Source: RI-106 sp964496875
GTDB lineage: Bacteria > Cyanobacteriota > Vampirovibrionia > Obscuribacterales > Obscuribacteraceae
NCBI GenBank assembly: GCA_964496875.1
Contig: CAZCBH010000013.1
Coordinates: 34,473-98,472 of the forward strand
Direction of reading: 5' to 3'
Length of the DNA: 64,000 nt
Part shown: positions 24,578-34,167 of the stretch, piece by piece
How positions within the stretch are numbered: position 1 is the stretch's first letter
How the letters are laid out: each line of letters starts with the position of its first letter
Position numbers and translations under genes: made by a program
The notes under the pieces: generated by a model
What the model was told of the DNA's origin: nothing
Database searches by the model: none
Seen by the model: the letters and a program-made list of their open reading frames with translations, nothing else

Positions 24578-26389
24578 GTGTATTTTAGAAAGCAAAATTT
24601 ATCCGATCTGCAAGGTGTTTTTCTGGCAGCCGCTACTCTATTAATGGTGCTGGCGATCTCCATGCTTTTCTCGGCCGCTTCCGCCCAGGACGCGGAGGGG
24701 GAAAGGGTCAAACCAAGGTTGGTGCTGGAGAGAACCGCACTGGTTCCAGGCTCGAAGGTCAAAGTCGGGGTGATTTTCGATATGGCTCCTGGCTGGCATA
24801 TCTACTATAAAGAGGCTGGCGACGCCGGCATGCCGACCAGCGTGGTATGGAAGCTGCCTTCCGGATTCAAAGCCGGTCCCCTGTTGTGGCAGAAACCGCA
24901 TCTTTTCGAAGAGTCGGACATAGTTACCTATGGCTACGGTGATACCACTTTGATTGCTTCGGAGTTGACGGTGCCGGATACGGTGAAGCCTGGTGAGATG
25001 GTAGAGATCAAGGCCGACCTCAAGTGGTTGTCCTGCAAGGATGTCTGCATTCCCGGAGCGGCGGAGGTGAAGCTCGGCTTGCCTGTGTCGAGTTCAGCGG
25101 AGCCGTCGGCCGAGGCTGCCGGCTTCAAGACTGTCGGTTTTTCCGGTTCGGTCAAGGAGCTGCAAGATGAGTTGGGAAAGACCGGTAACGGAGGCGTTTT
25201 CTCCGTTCTCGACAGCGATTTCAAGTCGACAGAGGATAACAAGAACGAAGATAAAGGAATCGCATATTATCTTGCCTTCGCCCTTCTGGGCGGATTCATT
25301 CTCAATTTCATGCCTTGTGTATTGCCCGTTATCGCCATCAAAGTGATGAGTTTCATGGAGCAGGCCGACGAGGAGCCTGCCAGGGTGCGCAATCTCGGTC
25401 TTGTGTTCACCGCCGGTATCATCAGCGCTTTCATGGCTCTTGCCCTGATCGTGCTGGCTGTGCGGGCTGCCGGACAGTCTGTGGGCTGGGGATTTCAGTT
25501 TCAGTATCCCGGATTCGTTATCGGCATGTGTGTTATTGTGCTGCTGCTTTCCCTAAGCCTTTTCGGGCTCTTTTATGTCTCCTTCTCTGCCGGTCAGGAT
25601 GAACTCGATCAACTGGCAAGTAAAGAGGGTTATCTGGGAACATTCTTCAAAGGCGTGCTTGCCACCACTCTTTCCACGCCATGCACGGCTCCGTTTCTGG
25701 GTGCCGCCCTGGGCTTTGCTTTTGCTCAGCCTCCATGGGTGGTGCTGGGTATATTTTTCGCCAGCGGACTGGGCATGTCGCTGCCTTACGTGGTTCTCAC
25801 CGCTCAGCCTCGCTGGATGAAGTTTATGCCGAAGCCTGGCGTCTGGATGGAAAAGTTCAAAGAGTCCATGGGCTTCGTCATGCTTGCCACGGTAATCTGG
25901 TTGCTCGGTGTGCTGGCCAGTCAGGTGGGTTCGGAAGGGGTGATGTGGACAAGTTTCTTCCTTCTGACCGTGGCGCTATCGGCATGGATAGTCAGTCGCT
26001 TTACCGATCTTGGCTCTTCGTCCGCTCAGAAGGCGAAGGTCTGGGCGNNNNNNNNNNNNNNNNNNNNNNNNNNNNNNNNNNNNNNNNNNNNNNNNNNNNN
26101 NNNNNNNNNNNNNNNNNNNNNNNNNNNNNNNNNNNNNNNNNNNNNNNCGGTCAAGAAAAAATTCAAAGAGCTGAATGTTGTGACCATGAAGGCGGATTGG
26201 ACCAATCGAGACCCTGACATAACAAAGTTGCTGGCTCGCTTTCAAAGGTCGGGAGTGCCTCTATATGTGGTCTTTCCTTCCGGGCGGCCGAACGAACCGG
26301 ATCCTCTGCCGGATGGCATATTGACCACGGATACGGTATTAAAAGCGCTGGACCGGGCCGGTCCGAGCCGCAGCGAAACACAGCAATAA
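24578..26389 (+). CDS. dsbD: DsbD-type thiol:disulfide reductase, interrupted by an assembly gap
   Basis: About 600 residues as assembled. The GTG at 24578 follows AGGGGAG and opens a signal peptide (cleaved near SAASAQ-D). An N-terminal DsbD-alpha domain with CKDVC follows, then eight hydrophobic segments with the two membrane cysteines (NFMPCVLPV and STPCTAPFLG). The last part resembles the end of a C-terminal thioredoxin domain (KADWTNRDPDI, SGVPLYVVFP). The CxxC of that domain is not seen; it must lie in the run of N. The protein would pass reducing power from cytosolic thioredoxin to periplasmic proteins or cytochrome c assembly. Confidence 0.9.
   Translation: MYFRKQNLSDLQGVFLAAATLLMVLAISMLFSAASAQDAEGERVKPRLVLERTALVPGSKVKVGVIFDMAPGWHIYYKEAGDAGMPTSVVWKLPSGFKAGPLLWQKPHLFEESDIVTYGYGDTTLIASELTVPDTVKPGEMVEIKADLKWLSCKDVCIPGAAEVKLGLPVSSSAEPSAEAAGFKTVGFSGSVKELQDELGKTGNGGVFSVLDSDFKSTEDNKNEDKGIAYYLAFALLGGFILNFMPCVLPVIAIKVMSFMEQADEEPARVRNLGLVFTAGIISAFMALALIVLAVRAAGQSVGWGFQFQYPGFVIGMCVIVLLLSLSLFGLFYVSFSAGQDELDQLASKEGYLGTFFKGVLATTLSTPCTAPFLGAALGFAFAQPPWVVLGIFFASGLGMSLPYVVLTAQPRWMKFMPKPGVWMEKFKESMGFVMLATVIWLLGVLASQVGSEGVMWTSFFLLTVALSAWIVSRFTDLGSSSAQKAKVWAXXXXXXXXXXXXXXXXXXXXXXXXXXXXXXXXXXVKKKFKELNVVTMKADWTNRDPDITKLLARFQRSGVPLYVVFPSGRPNEPDPLPDGILTTDTVLKALDRAGPSRSETQQ
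26048..26147. other. 100-N scaffold gap
   Basis: Exactly 100 N, the usual placeholder for a gap of unknown size. The reading frame happens to stay open across it. By comparison with the family, the missing part should hold the last linker and the WCxxC start of the thioredoxin domain, probably longer than 33 residues. Confidence 0.95.
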
Positions 26390-26414
26390 GCAATCAGGAA
26401 TTTATTACAGCCTG

Positions 26415-26891
26415 TTAGAGCTGTTCTATCTCGTAGAGCAGGGTCTGGTAGTCTGGCATGCCCTTTTGGATGTGTTTGACCACGCCTTCCTTGTCGATAA
26501 CGAAGAGCACTCGCTCGGCCCTGGGAGCGCCGTCTTTGTTGACACCGTATTTAGTGATGGCTTCCAGATTGTCATCACTAACTAGAGTCAACTCCAGCTC
26601 ATAGGTTTCGGAGAATTTGCGGTGGCTCTCTATGGAGTCGGCCGAGATGCCCAGCACTACTGTGTCCTTGAGGTCGAAAATATCCAGCTGATCGGAGAAG
26701 GCGCTCATCTCACGGGTGCAACCGGGTGTCATGTCCTTGGGATAGAAAGCGAGGACGACATTTTTTTTGCCCTTATATTCTTTCAGGCTGATCTTTCTCT
26801 CTCCGGAGCACTTCGTGAAGGCAGGCAGCTCGAAATCGGGCGCCTGCGTACCTTCTTGAATGTTATCCAGTTTGGATTTGGGGCTGGTCAT
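26415..26891 (-). CDS. Peroxiredoxin (BCP/PrxQ type)
   Basis: A 158-residue AhpC/TSA-family peroxidase. The peroxidatic Cys58 sits in FYPKDMTPGCTREM. The resolving Cys found five residues later in many PrxQ proteins is absent (Met-Ser there), so it is either a 1-Cys enzyme or uses Cys28. It reduces hydrogen peroxide and organic peroxides in the cytosol with a thiol donor. It is convergent with dsbD and sits just downstream of the Roadblock gene on the same strand. Confidence 0.9.
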   Translation of the reverse strand: MTSPKSKLDNIQEGTQAPDFELPAFTKCSGERKISLKEYKGKKNVVLAFYPKDMTPGCTREMSAFSDQLDIFDLKDTVVLGISADSIESHRKFSETYELELTLVSDDNLEAITKYGVNKDGAPRAERVLFVIDKEGVVKHIQKGMPDYQTLLYEIEQL

Positions 26892-26924
26892 AGCTATGTC
26901 GTCTTTCGTCTTTTGTCCGTTCTA

Positions 26925-29564
26925 CTAGCCGTGGATAGTTTTTTGAATTGTATCGAGCAATCCATCAATTCTTTCGACATTGGTCTCTTCGAGGAAAACG
27001 GCAAGAATACCGACATCTACATCGGTCAGTACCGTGGTTTTCGCATGGCCATTGTCTCTGGTCAGCATTACCATCTGGCGCAGTTTGCCAATCTCGAGCT
27101 TTTTGGTGGTCAGGTTGGAAGTGCTGAGAAGAGCTGTGGATAGTGCTCCCATCATGTCTTTGTCCCAGCCTTCTCTCAGGGTGGATGCCATCACCAGTCC
27201 ATCGTGACCGACTACGATACTGCCGGCGACACCATCGTATTGATCGATTTTAGTGAGCAGGTCGCTTATGCCTTTGCCCCGGGCTGCAGATATGATGCGG
27301 GCGTTGGAGAGTCCTTTGCCGAGCTCTTTGGATTCGCCGGCCTTGATTATTTTCTCGACTGCCTGCTTGTCTATAAGCAGTTTGCCGATAGTTTTCATCG
27401 TACCCTGGTCCGCTGTTTCTGGCAGTTTCGCCACCGCTTTACCTGATAGGCGACCGAAATCCTTCAGCTTCTCCGCTGCTTCGCGGGCGGCTTTGGCCTC
27501 GGAGCTCAGGCTTTCGGTCGGTACGACCACCTCTTCTTCTTCTTCTTCCTCTTCGTGGTCGAGATCGGCATCGGTTTCGTTCAGGCTCTGCTCCTCTTCC
27601 AGGCTATGCAGCAGTCCTTCGACGGTGTTCTTCAGGCTGGGAATCTTAGAGAGGGTATCGGAGAATCTTCCGGGTTTACTGGCTTCTTCTCGAATCCGTT
27701 TGGCTTGTTCCTCGTTCAGAGCCGGCATGTCTCCGGTCTGTTTGGGGGTCTTGATAGCGCTATCCGGTTTGTCCTTCAGTTTGGCCAGGCTGTCGGCATC
27801 CACATCTTTCTGGGCTTCGGTGGTCAATCCGGCGAAGATGTCGTCCACATCGTCATCTTGGAGCTTGAAGATGCCCTGTTCTTCTTCTTCTTCTTCTTCT
27901 TCTTCTTTTGCCGCGGGCTCTTTCTTTAGTTCGCCGACCTCTTTCTGTGCCTCTTCCGGTGCGAGACTGGAAAATATGTCGTCTATTTCGGAGCCTACAT
28001 CCTGATTGAAGAGCTTCTCTTCGGCGGGTGCTTCGGCGATCTCTGATTTGACTTCAGTCGCCCCTACTTCTCGCTGGGCTTCTTCCGGAGCGAGAGTCGA
28101 GAAAATATCATCGATTTCGGAGTCGACACCGGCTTCGAAGACTTTCTCTCCGGCGTCGGCGATGTCTTCTGTTTTCTCAACCTCTGCTTCAGGCTCTTCG
28201 TCGTCCGAGAGCTCCATGAAACGCTTGGAGAGAAGACCGCTGACAGAATCATCCAGTCCGCTCTCCGCTTCGGCAAGAGCTTCCGGAGCAGCTTCTGGGG
28301 TGCTTACTGAATCTTGCGAGATTTCTGATTCCGAATCTACTCTGTCGAGGAGGCTTTCCAGTTTAGGGCTAACCACCGGCTCTTCTATTACTTTTGCTTC
28401 TGCTATCGGCTCAGGTTCCGGCTCTTTAACCGCCGGTTCGGGCATGACCTCGACTGCTGCCTTGGGTTTGTCTATTTCGTCCAGATCATCGAACAGGTAG
28501 TCGGCATGAATCTCCTCCGGGGCTTCGAATTTTGCTTTCTCCCGGGCGACTGGTTTTGGTTGGGGTTGGGTTTGGACCTGGGGTTCGGGAGCTCTGGTCA
28601 CAGGCTCCGGAGCCCGCTCCAACGGTTTTGCTTCTATTGCCGCCGGTTTATCGTTCTCTTCTTCGTCGGTGTCGAGTCGATCTAATAAACTGCGAAGATC
28701 GCCGCTACTTTCGGTCAGCTTGGTTTCCGGATCGGCTACCGAGCCTGTGCCGCTGGCAGAAAGGGCCTGTAACTTCGTGAAGGTGCTGGTGTTTCTCCGT
28801 CTTGCCGCCTGCATGCGATTGCCGGTCGCCGACGGCGAGGCTGACGCATCCGCAGTCGAGGCGGAAGCGGCGGGTAGCTGGGGCGTCGGGTTCAGCGGTC
28901 CGGAGAGCATCTCGTCCGAAGCTTCCAGGTCGATTTCCACCTGGGGCGGGCTTGTGTAAGGTTTTCTCTCTTCGGCAGCCGGGGCTTCCTGAGCCGGGAG
29001 ATCCTGCTTCGAGCTGGTAACTCCCCTCAGTTTGTTTACGGAAGTCTTGGGGCTCGGTGCGGACGTCTCGAGAGCCGCAGCCACTGCTCCGGCATTCAGA
29101 GCTCCGGGTTCGAGAGTCGCTTCTGTACTCTTGCCTTTGAGGCGATCGAGTCCGCCATCGGCAAAGGCGTCGATGGGCTCCAGTTTGTAGAGGACCCTCG
29201 CCGTGAGGATACCACCGAGGTTCATGATTACCAGTTGGGCGGTGCTGAACTCCAGGTCCATACCGGGATTGACTTTCCAGAAATTGCAAAAGACATTGCC
29301 CAGAGCACCGTAGAAACAAGAGAAAGCCACCATCGACAGACCGACTTTGTACTTTTGAACAAAGTTGCCGCGGTCGAAGAGAATGAGGGCTGCTATAAGA
29401 CTGACACCGAGTTCGACAAGGACAAGGACGGCGTAGTGGAAGTGATAGCTGCCGGCGAAAGTCTCGAGTTTTGGAAGAAAGGCTATAGAGGCACCGAAAA
29501 CCAGGACGGCTACCATCAATACCGGAGAAAATCGAGCTTTTAGTCTATACATGAATGGATTCAA
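26925..29564 (-). CDS. Membrane protein with acidic repeat region and C-terminal Roadblock/LC7 domain
   Basis: An 879-residue protein in three parts. Residues about 10-125 contain four hydrophobic segments. Residues about 130-700 are very acidic, low in complexity and rich in Pro, Ala and Glu, with three related units around SEIDDIFSxLAPEEAQxEVG and a run of nine or ten Glu. The last 115 residues match a Roadblock/LC7 domain (DGVAGSIVVGHDGLVMAS, MVMLTRDNGHAKTTVLTDVDVGILAVFLEE in parts). Such domains dimerise and regulate small Ras-like GTPases such as MglA. No GTPase gene is adjacent. A membrane-tethered Roadblock on a long flexible linker suggests a positional or signalling hub; that is inference. 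Confidence 0.8.
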   Translation of the reverse strand: MNPFMYRLKARFSPVLMVAVLVFGASIAFLPKLETFAGSYHFHYAVLVLVELGVSLIAALILFDRGNFVQKYKVGLSMVAFSCFYGALGNVFCNFWKVNPGMDLEFSTAQLVIMNLGGILTARVLYKLEPIDAFADGGLDRLKGKSTEATLEPGALNAGAVAAALETSAPSPKTSVNKLRGVTSSKQDLPAQEAPAAEERKPYTSPPQVEIDLEASDEMLSGPLNPTPQLPAASASTADASASPSATGNRMQAARRRNTSTFTKLQALSASGTGSVADPETKLTESSGDLRSLLDRLDTDEEENDKPAAIEAKPLERAPEPVTRAPEPQVQTQPQPKPVAREKAKFEAPEEIHADYLFDDLDEIDKPKAAVEVMPEPAVKEPEPEPIAEAKVIEEPVVSPKLESLLDRVDSESEISQDSVSTPEAAPEALAEAESGLDDSVSGLLSKRFMELSDDEEPEAEVEKTEDIADAGEKVFEAGVDSEIDDIFSTLAPEEAQREVGATEVKSEIAEAPAEEKLFNQDVGSEIDDIFSSLAPEEAQKEVGELKKEPAAKEEEEEEEEEQGIFKLQDDDVDDIFAGLTTEAQKDVDADSLAKLKDKPDSAIKTPKQTGDMPALNEEQAKRIREEASKPGRFSDTLSKIPSLKNTVEGLLHSLEEEQSLNETDADLDHEEEEEEEEVVVPTESLSSEAKAAREAAEKLKDFGRLSGKAVAKLPETADQGTMKTIGKLLIDKQAVEKIIKAGESKELGKGLSNARIISAARGKGISDLLTKIDQYDGVAGSIVVGHDGLVMASTLREGWDKDMMGALSTALLSTSNLTTKKLEIGKLRQMVMLTRDNGHAKTTVLTDVDVGILAVFLEETNVERIDGLLDTIQKTIHG
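27532..27556. repeat. TTC trinucleotide tract 1 in the Roadblock gene
   Basis: A run of TTC/TCC triplets on the plus strand codes for Glu residues (HEEEEEEEE) on the minus strand. Length changes would be in frame. Confidence 0.6.
27878..27907. repeat. TTC trinucleotide tract 2 in the Roadblock gene
   Basis: About ten uninterrupted TTC triplets encode a poly-Glu run before the third acidic unit. It is the longest simple repeat in the window and a likely site of strain-to-strain length variation. Confidence 0.7.
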
Positions 29565-29782
29565 TCACCTTTCGAAACCCTGCCAGGCCGCTGCTCCGTC
29601 GAGTCCGCCAACCTGTCGACTTCCAGGCATCGGGGCTCTTCAAACGATTCACTTTAATATACCCCTATCGCCAACCTCTAATATATATGAGTCGTCGAAT
29701 AGAATTATCTCAAAACAACAGAATAATTGCCTTACATGGCAACCCAAATATGACCATTGTTTTGGCACTTAGCTACTTCGAG

Positions 29783-32317
29783 TCAGCCCCGGAAGGTGGC
29801 CGACAATTGATGGGCAAGGGTGTTTCTCACCTTGGTCAGCCGCTTTTCGACCTCTTCGTTGGTGAGGGTCTCTTCTCTGTCCTGGAAGGTCAGTCTGTAA
29901 CTGAGGCTTCTCTTGGTTGCTGATAAATCGAAAATGCTTACCAGATCCACACTTTCCAGTTTTTTACCAGCCGCAGATCTAATCATGCGCATGACATCGT
30001 CCTGGGCTACCGAGACCGCGACGTCGGCGGTCAGGTCTCTTGATATGCTCGGAGTCTGAGCCGGCTCCAGAAACTGGCTCTCTTTTCTGGCTTGACGCAG
30101 CACCGGCAGTTCGAGTTCGAATACGAATACGGGCTGTTTGATGCCTATTCTGTGCGCGTCTCGGGGATGGAGTTCGCCCATGAAGCCCAGCTCTGCGCGC
30201 TTGTTCCCTTTGCCTTTTTTGCTGCCGTCATTCAGGTCGAGACTTAATTTAGCCGAGCGATAGGGGTGCAGGAAGCCTGGAAGATCCGCCTGAGCGCCTG
30301 TGCAATTCAGGCTCTCCCCTTCTATGTTGAGCTGCCTGAGTAGATTTTCGACGATTCCTTTGATTCTGAAAAAATCGACGCATTCGGTCAATTGGTCCTG
30401 GCTTCTCGACTTTTCCCCATCGAAGGCGCCGACGTTGATCTGTCTTATCAAAGAGCCTGTTATCGCCGCCGAGACCAGAGTTATCTCTTCAGCACCCGCT
30501 ATGCCATCGTTTTCGGATTTTGGACCACCGTTATCAGAGCCGGTTTTGTGATAGCTTCTGCCCACTTCGAAGAGCCAGGTGTCTTTGTTGCCGTGGTCGA
30601 GATTGTATTTGATCGCTTCGAGCAAACCTGGAACCAGGCTCTGGCGAAGCACTCGATGGTCTTTCGAAAGAGGATTAAGAACCCGCACCGCCTGGCGCTC
30701 ACCTTTTACCGCGGCGTTTATGACCTCTTCGTCGGGGCGCAGGCTGGATACCCAGGCTTCCGATAGTCCCTGGTTGGAGAGGATGTTCTTGATTTTGTAT
30801 TCCAGTCGGCAATAGGTGGGCGGTGCCACGGTACTGGTGGGCATCGTCTCTTCTATCTTGTCGTAGCCGAATAGACGACAGACCTCTTCGATCAAGTCTA
30901 TCTCTCGGGTTACATCATGAGCTCTATAGCTCGGCACTCTGAAAGCCAGCTTGTTTTGATCCACCGGCTCGAAGCCCAGTGCTTTTAGATACCCAGTACA
31001 AGCTTGTTCCGGGACTTCCACTCCGAGCAGTTTTTTGATGCGTTCCGGACGTAATGTCAGCACTTTCCCTTCGTAATGGCAAGAGCCGGCAGTGCCGAGC
31101 GGACTTGTCTCTGCTTGCCCACCGGCGGTGGCGTACTGGAGAATCAAATGGCTGGCGCGGTCCGAGGAATGGGCCACATTAACCGGGTCGACTCCTCGCT
31201 CGAAACGATGGGAGCTGTCGCTCGATAATCCAAGTAAGCGGCTGGCTCTGCGTACTCTTTTGGGGGCGAAGGCGGCGGCTTCCAGAACGATGGTCGTTGT
31301 GTCGTCGGCTATTTCGGAATCCTTACCGCCCATCACACCGGCAACACCCAGCACATTTCTATTATCGGCTATTACTGCCACCTCTTCGGTGAGGTCGCGC
31401 TCTTTGCCGTCTATGGTCACCAGCTTTTCTCCGGGCTTTGCTTTTCGCACCGCCAGTTTGCCGTCGACCTTGCTCAGGTCGTAGGCGTGCAGAGGTTGGC
31501 CGGTTTCGAGCATGACATAATTGGTGATGTCGACTATGTTATTGACCGGTCTCAAACCGAGCGCTTCCAGTCTTCTGGTTATGAAAAGTGGGCTCTCGCC
31601 GACTTTCACATTTTTTATCACTCTTGCAGTAAAGATAGAACAATCGGCTTCGTCTTCTATTTCGACTTTGAATTCGGAGCCTTTGTTCTCTCTTTCTTTA
31701 TCCAGAGTAGCGATATCCGTCTTTAGAGATCTGCCGGTGAGGGCGGCCACTTCGCGGGCCAGACCTATGACACAGAGGGCGTCGCCCCGGTTTGAACGGG
31801 GCTCTACATGTAAAATGTAATCGGGTTTCAACCACATCTTTTCAATAAGGTCTTCGCCGACCTCGTATTTAGCCTTGTCGAGGATGAGGATGCCTTCGCT
31901 GTCACCATCGGTGATGCCGAGCTCCGGCGGTGAGCAGAGCATGCCGTTCGATTCTACTCCGCGGATTTCGGATTTTTTGATCTCGAGCTTTTCGCCGGTC
32001 TTTCTATTGACCACGACCGACCCGGGTAAAGCGACCGGGATGTACTGACCCACTTCGATATTGGCTGCACCACATACGATATCGAGAGGGGCGGCATCCT
32101 TTTCGACCCTGGTTTTGGTCATGCGGATTTTGTCGGCATTGGGATGGGGATGAATCTCCAGAATCTCGCCCACTCGCAAAGGACCAGTGATGTCCGGTCC
32201 GACCGTGGTCACTTCCTCTACCTCAAAGGCGCCCATGGTCAATTTTTCTGCCACGGTCTCGACCGAGATGCCGTCGAGATCGACATAGTCGCAAAGCCAG
32301 TTGAATGATAGTTTCAT
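29783..32317 (-). CDS. pheT: Phenylalanine-tRNA ligase beta subunit
   Basis: An 844-residue PheT. The N-terminus starts MKLSFNWLCDYVDLDG, followed by a tRNA-binding (EMAP-like) domain (residues about 40-150), B3/B4 editing domain (NIVDITNYVMLETGQPLHAYD), B5 domain and the C-terminal ferredoxin-like anticodon domain (PSISRDLTADVAVSV). It pairs with PheS in the alpha2-beta2 enzyme that charges tRNA-Phe. It follows pheS by 34 bases on the same strand. A pheT of this length is normal. Confidence 0.97.
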   Translation of the reverse strand: MKLSFNWLCDYVDLDGISVETVAEKLTMGAFEVEEVTTVGPDITGPLRVGEILEIHPHPNADKIRMTKTRVEKDAAPLDIVCGAANIEVGQYIPVALPGSVVVNRKTGEKLEIKKSEIRGVESNGMLCSPPELGITDGDSEGILILDKAKYEVGEDLIEKMWLKPDYILHVEPRSNRGDALCVIGLAREVAALTGRSLKTDIATLDKERENKGSEFKVEIEDEADCSIFTARVIKNVKVGESPLFITRRLEALGLRPVNNIVDITNYVMLETGQPLHAYDLSKVDGKLAVRKAKPGEKLVTIDGKERDLTEEVAVIADNRNVLGVAGVMGGKDSEIADDTTTIVLEAAAFAPKRVRRASRLLGLSSDSSHRFERGVDPVNVAHSSDRASHLILQYATAGGQAETSPLGTAGSCHYEGKVLTLRPERIKKLLGVEVPEQACTGYLKALGFEPVDQNKLAFRVPSYRAHDVTREIDLIEEVCRLFGYDKIEETMPTSTVAPPTYCRLEYKIKNILSNQGLSEAWVSSLRPDEEVINAAVKGERQAVRVLNPLSKDHRVLRQSLVPGLLEAIKYNLDHGNKDTWLFEVGRSYHKTGSDNGGPKSENDGIAGAEEITLVSAAITGSLIRQINVGAFDGEKSRSQDQLTECVDFFRIKGIVENLLRQLNIEGESLNCTGAQADLPGFLHPYRSAKLSLDLNDGSKKGKGNKRAELGFMGELHPRDAHRIGIKQPVFVFELELPVLRQARKESQFLEPAQTPSISRDLTADVAVSVAQDDVMRMIRSAAGKKLESVDLVSIFDLSATKRSLSYRLTFQDREETLTNEEVEKRLTKVRNTLAHQLSATFRG

Positions 32318-32351
32318 CGAGTTGTTTTTCCTGCCTTTCCTGCTTTTACTT

Positions 32352-33392
32352 CTAGAACTGCTTGAGGAATCTCATATCGTTGTTGAAGAAGTATCTTATA
32401 TCGTTGATGCCATATTTCAGCATGGCCAGGCGCTCTACACCCATTCCAAAGGCGAAGCCGCTCCATTCTTCCGGGTCGATTCCCACGCCCTGGAGCACAT
32501 TGGGGTCGACCATGCCGCAGCCCAAAAGCTCCAGCCAGCCCCGGTTTCCGCAGGTGCGGCAGCCGGCGCCCATGCAGAAGAGGCACTGACTATCCAGCTC
32601 GGCACTGGGTTCGGTGAAGGGAAAGAAATCGGGACGAAATCTTGTTTTGACAGGCTTTTGAAAAAGCGCTTGAATAAAGGCTGTTAGAGTACCTTTCAGC
32701 TGACCGAAGCTGACATCTTTGTCGATCAATAGTCCCTCGACCTGGTGGAAGAGGGGATATTTTCTGGCGTTTATCTCTTCGTTTCGGTAGACCCTGCCTG
32801 GAGAGATGATTCTCAGCGGCGGTTTCTTGTCTTCCATCACCCTGATTTGCACCGTGGAGGTCTGGCTGCGCAGCAAGACTTTCGGACCGACATTCGTGTA
32901 GAAAGTGTCCTGCTCGTCCCTCGCCGGGTGATTGTCGGGGGTGTTGAGGGCGTCGAAATTGTAATAGTCGGTCTCTATCTCGGGACCGTCTGCCACGGTG
33001 AAGCCCATGGAGTAGAAAATCTGGATTATCTCTTCGGTGATCTGCGAAAGAGGATGGATATGACCGATACCGGTGCAGGAGCCCGGTAGGGTAACATCGA
33101 TTTTTTCTCCCTCCAGCCGTGTCAGGAGTTCTTCTTCGTAGAGGTCGTCTTTTCGACGTGTGAGGGCGTTTTCCAGCCTTTCTTGAACGCCGTTTGTGAG
33201 TTGCCCTAGTTTCGGACGTTCGTTCTGATCGAGCTGACCCATGCCCTTCTGGAAGGTTTTGAGGGTGCCTTTCTTGCCCAGATATTTCTGTCTGAGATTC
33301 TCCAGCTCCTTAAGATCGCTCACCGACTGGAAGGCTTCAATAGCTTCATCTTCGAAGGCTTTCAACTGTTCTTCTATTTCAAGTAGGCTCAT
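32352..33392 (-). CDS. pheS: Phenylalanine-tRNA ligase alpha subunit
   Basis: A 346-residue class II synthetase catalytic subunit. Motif 2 lies around PPLRIISPGRVYRNE and motif 3 around GFAFGMGVERLAMLKYGI. An N-terminal coiled-coil for tRNA contact (EEQLKAFEDEAIEAFQSVSDLKELE in parts) and a specific insertion with CxxC pairs (CLFCMGAGCRTCG) are visible; the insertion may bind zinc and is uncommon. The start is set at the ATG at 33392; a TTG frame extends 12 residues further. It is the first gene of pheS-pheT, divergent from the Nudix gene. Confidence 0.96.
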   Translation of the reverse strand: MSLLEIEEQLKAFEDEAIEAFQSVSDLKELENLRQKYLGKKGTLKTFQKGMGQLDQNERPKLGQLTNGVQERLENALTRRKDDLYEEELLTRLEGEKIDVTLPGSCTGIGHIHPLSQITEEIIQIFYSMGFTVADGPEIETDYYNFDALNTPDNHPARDEQDTFYTNVGPKVLLRSQTSTVQIRVMEDKKPPLRIISPGRVYRNEEINARKYPLFHQVEGLLIDKDVSFGQLKGTLTAFIQALFQKPVKTRFRPDFFPFTEPSAELDSQCLFCMGAGCRTCGNRGWLELLGCGMVDPNVLQGVGIDPEEWSGFAFGMGVERLAMLKYGINDIRYFFNNDMRFLKQF

Positions 33393-33584
33393 GGCGGCTG
33401 CTTCCGGATAAATTGTTTTTGTCGTCAATCGAGTCAGATAACGTTACCAGAAGAGCCCCCGGCCGTGGTCTTTCTCCCGCTTTATTTTGAGCATTTGTTA
33501 TTAAGTGGGCCTGTACCCGCCCAAGTTCGGGAAAGATATCTTAAAATCAGGTCTGCCTATAGTTGAAAGGAAAGTTTCGGACTC

Positions 33585-34049
33585 TTGCCCGGGCGTCGCA
33601 GAAAGCAGAGTTTACCCACCACCCGTGTGTCGGTGATTGTCCTCGATGATGAGGGCAAGATTTTGCTGGTTCGACATAGAAAGGGTAAAAAGCGTCACTG
33701 GGTTCTGCCCGGCGGCAGACTGGAACATGGCGAGAGTTTCGAAGAATGCGCCCGGCGCGAGATGCTCGAGGAGACGGGGCTCGAAGTCAAGATAGATAGA
33801 TTTCTCTACATTTCCGAGGCTCTCGCCCCGGATCGCTCAAGGCATATTGTCAATATTTTTGTCAGGGCCACTGTTACCGGAGGGCTTCTTAAATGCGGCG
33901 ATGAGAAGGTCCTCGATGCGGTAGATTACATTCCTGTTGCAAAGCTGGAAACGCTGAAGCTCTTTCCCCCTGTGGGAAAACAAATACTGGAGCTATCGAG
34001 GGGCGCTGAGCCCCGGGGCATAAAATACCTGGGTAATCTCTGGATGTAG
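33585..34049 (+). CDS. Nudix hydrolase
   Basis: A 154-residue protein with a full Nudix box: GGRLEHGESFEECARREMLEETGLEV, cited here in parts as G-x5-E and REMLEETG. It hydrolyses a nucleoside diphosphate linked to another group; the substrate is not predictable. The start is TTG at 33585 with AAAGGAAAG upstream, consistent with the basic N-terminus (PGRRRKQS). It is monocistronic. Confidence 0.88.
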   Translation: MPGRRRKQSLPTTRVSVIVLDDEGKILLVRHRKGKKRHWVLPGGRLEHGESFEECARREMLEETGLEVKIDRFLYISEALAPDRSRHIVNIFVRATVTGGLLKCGDEKVLDAVDYIPVAKLETLKLFPPVGKQILELSRGAEPRGIKYLGNLWM

Positions 34050-34167
34050 TATCATAGGCGACCTGACAAAAACTCGAATACTGTGCTGAGATGAGCACCG
34101 GTTCATCTTTGCGGTAGGCGAGTGAATTTGTCGTAAATTTGATCTTCAATCAGGAGTTGTTATAGCC

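Noticed and set aside
27253..28005. Ser-rich 250-codon frame antisense to the Roadblock gene
   Set aside because: It is the reverse reading of the poly-Glu and acidic repeats; its serine runs come from TTC/TCT triplets only.
33393..33584. Possible attenuator or T-box leader between pheS and the Nudix gene
   Set aside because: A small GGGC/GCCC hairpin is present, but I see no T-box core sequence, no leader peptide with Phe codons and no terminator.
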